This document shows positions 62,268-64,000 of a DNA stretch of 64,000 nt, piece after piece. A program made the position numbers and the translations under genes. Below the pieces are notes generated by a model, which saw only the letters and a list, made by a program, of their open reading frames with translations, was not told the DNA's origin and did no database searches. Source of the stretch: Heterodera schachtii. Taxonomy: Eukaryota; Nematoda; Chromadorea; Rhabditida; Heteroderidae. Numbering within the stretch: the first letter of the stretch is position 1; the number at the start of each line of letters is the position of its first letter. The stretch spans positions 1,846,503 through 1,910,502 of the forward strand of contig SIJG01000012.1 of assembly GCA_023374025.1 (NCBI GenBank). Reading direction: 5' to 3'.

Positions 62268-62505
62268 CAAAAAATTATTATTATTGGTTTAGATCCAGCT
62301 TGAATAATAACAACTGCGTACCATAACATGCAACTTTTTCTTCAGGAACAGTCAATAATTTCTGGTATTCTCTGAGAGATTTTAATTAATTTATTTAACA
62401 ATTAGTATTTTTCTCTCATTATTCAAAATGCTTTTAATTAGAATTAAAAATTTTTTAATTCAAATAGAATAAAAACAAATCATTTTATTTCTTCTTTTAA
62501 AAAAA
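62268..62505. repeat. Direct repeat of ~250 bp, copy B
   Basis: Same content and orientation as 60865-61125; about 1.4 kb separates the two. The sequence between the copies is not itself repeated, so this is a duplication with later insertion, or a dispersed duplication. Confidence 0.9.
62281..62371 (-). CDS. Exon-like segment, copy B, of the duplicated gene
   Basis: Acceptor TCTCTCAG (AG at 62372-62373), then EYQKLLTVPEEKVACYGTQL, LLFKLDLNQ and tandem TAA stops at 62281-62283. Relative to copy A: AAG to AAA (synonymous), one codon's worth of extra sequence changing LLLKLD to LLLFKLD, and V to L. Acceptor and frame are both kept. Unidentified product. Confidence 0.45.
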
Positions 62506-64000
62506 AATTTTTTTCGAAGGCGTTTAAACATCGAATTTGACAATTTTTTTTTTGCTTTTAAACCGTTTTTTTGCGGCACGCTTTCCTTTATTATTTTTTG
62601 TTTTTTATCTTATCTATTTACTGTGTTTTTTTTACTAATGTTTGAGATACAAGTTAGTTGAAAGATAAAAATATTTTAAAAAATTATTGAAGCAATACCG
62701 TAGCGGAAAAATAATAATATAAAATAATTTAAACATTTATGAAATAAAACTTATCAATTATATTCAAGTTCCAAACGAGAGGAAACGGTACCGAAAAATG
62801 TCTAAGAAAAATGAGATAAAAATAAAATAAATAAAAAATAAAATGTTTCAAATAAAAAATAAAAAATATTATCAGTTTAAAAATATCTAAAAAATATATA
62901 ATATTTATCAATATAAAATTTAAAATATAAAAAATAAATTTGTTTTTTTTAATTAACTATGGTAAATACCATACATACTAATATATATATGCTAAATTCC
63001 CCCGACAGTACTATAAACTTATCCATTCACGGGACACGAAAATATAATAAATAATAGTTGATATTTCAATTTAACAATCAATATGAATTTAATAAATTTA
63101 AAAAAAGAAAGATGAAATGAAATGAATTTAATAATTAATATTTAATAATTAATTAAAAATATTAAATTTATTCAATGTTGCAAAATATTTTTGAAAAATT
63201 TAAAAATTAGCAAAAAAACGAAAGATTAAAAATATTATTTGATTAAATAAAAACCAATTATTTTTTGCAGTAAATAAAAATAATGGCGAAAATAATAAGG
63301 AAATTAATTAGTTAATTTTAATCATTGATTGAAAAAACATAAAATAAGAAACAGAATGGAACAAAATAGTAAAAATTGAAAAAATTCCAACAATTATTGG
63401 ATTTTGTAAAAAATTAATGACACTATAAAAGTTAACCATTTTCTTTTAAATTTTAAAAGAATTAAGTGACAACATTTATTAGGAACATTTTTGTTTGATT
63501 AACTGCTGAGAGTATAAGATCTGCCTCAATTGTGTCCTACTCATTGATTCCAATATGTATATTCAAAACTAATATTTTTAATTAAGAAAATCACCAATAG
63601 GCAAGATGAGAATTTAAGTTAACTCGTATTATTTTAAGTAAAATAATAAAATATTAAATTGGAATAATGTATCACGGGAGCATATAAAATATATTATCAA
63701 AGCTATACATAATTTTCAAGTAAAATGAAACTGATAAAATTTCCTAATCTATAATAAACTATTTATAATTACATAGTAAATTTCACAAATTTTATTTTAA
63801 AATAGTTTTTAAATTTATTCTCAAAATGAAGATGAAAAAAGATGTGCTTTTTGAATATTTTATGTGCATTTCATATTGTATATTATAAGGAAAATAAATA
63901 ACTCCATTGATTAATTAAATTTCATAAATTATATTTACAATTATTCAGAATAAAAAAATCAACAGTTCTACATTTAATTTTATTATAAAAGAAAAATTAA
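62506..64000. other. A+T-rich intergenic DNA
   Basis: No recognised gene or element. A slightly richer spot at 62515-62585 (GTTTTTTTGCGGCACGCTTT) is unassigned. Confidence 0.5.

Overview
This looks like a gene-poor, extremely A+T-rich nuclear window of a eukaryote, most likely a tylenchid (plant-parasitic type) nematode. The lineage clue is positions 257-480, a broken piece of an rDNA unit (3' part of 5.8S rRNA running into ITS2) that I recognise as nematode and closest, from memory, to Heteroderidae-type ITS2. It is supported by 40-nt GT..AG introns inside a transposase gene and by a mariner relic. The species is not settled. There is no sign of bacterial operons, ribosome binding sites or CRISPR. 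I found no complete conserved host gene.

Almost everything that stands out from the A+T background is transposon-derived. The best-supported set is seven elements with YARNG-type terminal inverted repeats (TIRs) and 8-bp target duplications, i.e. hAT-type insertions. One is a 2.8-kb element (17630-20448) with a decayed BED-finger/hATC transposase. Six are short non-autonomous elements (31403-32046, 43253-44118, 50979-52355, 51287-52153, 57331-58279, 58718-58878), and the fifth of these seven is nested inside the fourth. Other mobile DNA includes a 5'-truncated mariner (about 25246-25919), three large foldback elements (5217-5875, 27420-28243, 49971-50885), a palindrome-rich element near 40.4-41.0 kb and a possible solo LTR or Pol II promoter near 35.2-35.95 kb.

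Layout: 1-5.2 kb rDNA scrap plus A+T-rich DNA; 5.2-5.9 foldback with tRNA-like modules; 5.9-17.6 A+T-rich with a few small coding-like islands; 17.6-20.4 hAT; 20.4-25.2 A+T-rich; 25.2-25.9 mariner; 27.4-28.2 foldback; 31.4-32.0 MITE; 35.2-35.95 promoter/LTR-like unit; 37.7-41.0 a cluster of related repeats; 43.3-44.1 MITE; 50.0-52.4 foldback plus nested MITEs; 53.5-62.5 a zone of diverged duplications with short minus-strand exon-like islands; then A+T-rich DNA to the end.

The most interesting signals are: (1) a 26-nt G+C-rich hairpin module shared by three non-autonomous elements with unrelated ends, with one covarying base pair; (2) tRNA-like Pol III promoter modules inside several of the elements; (3) a duplicated exon-like segment on the minus strand (60887-60977 and 62281-62371, decayed third copy at 59392-59476) whose protein reading is conserved.
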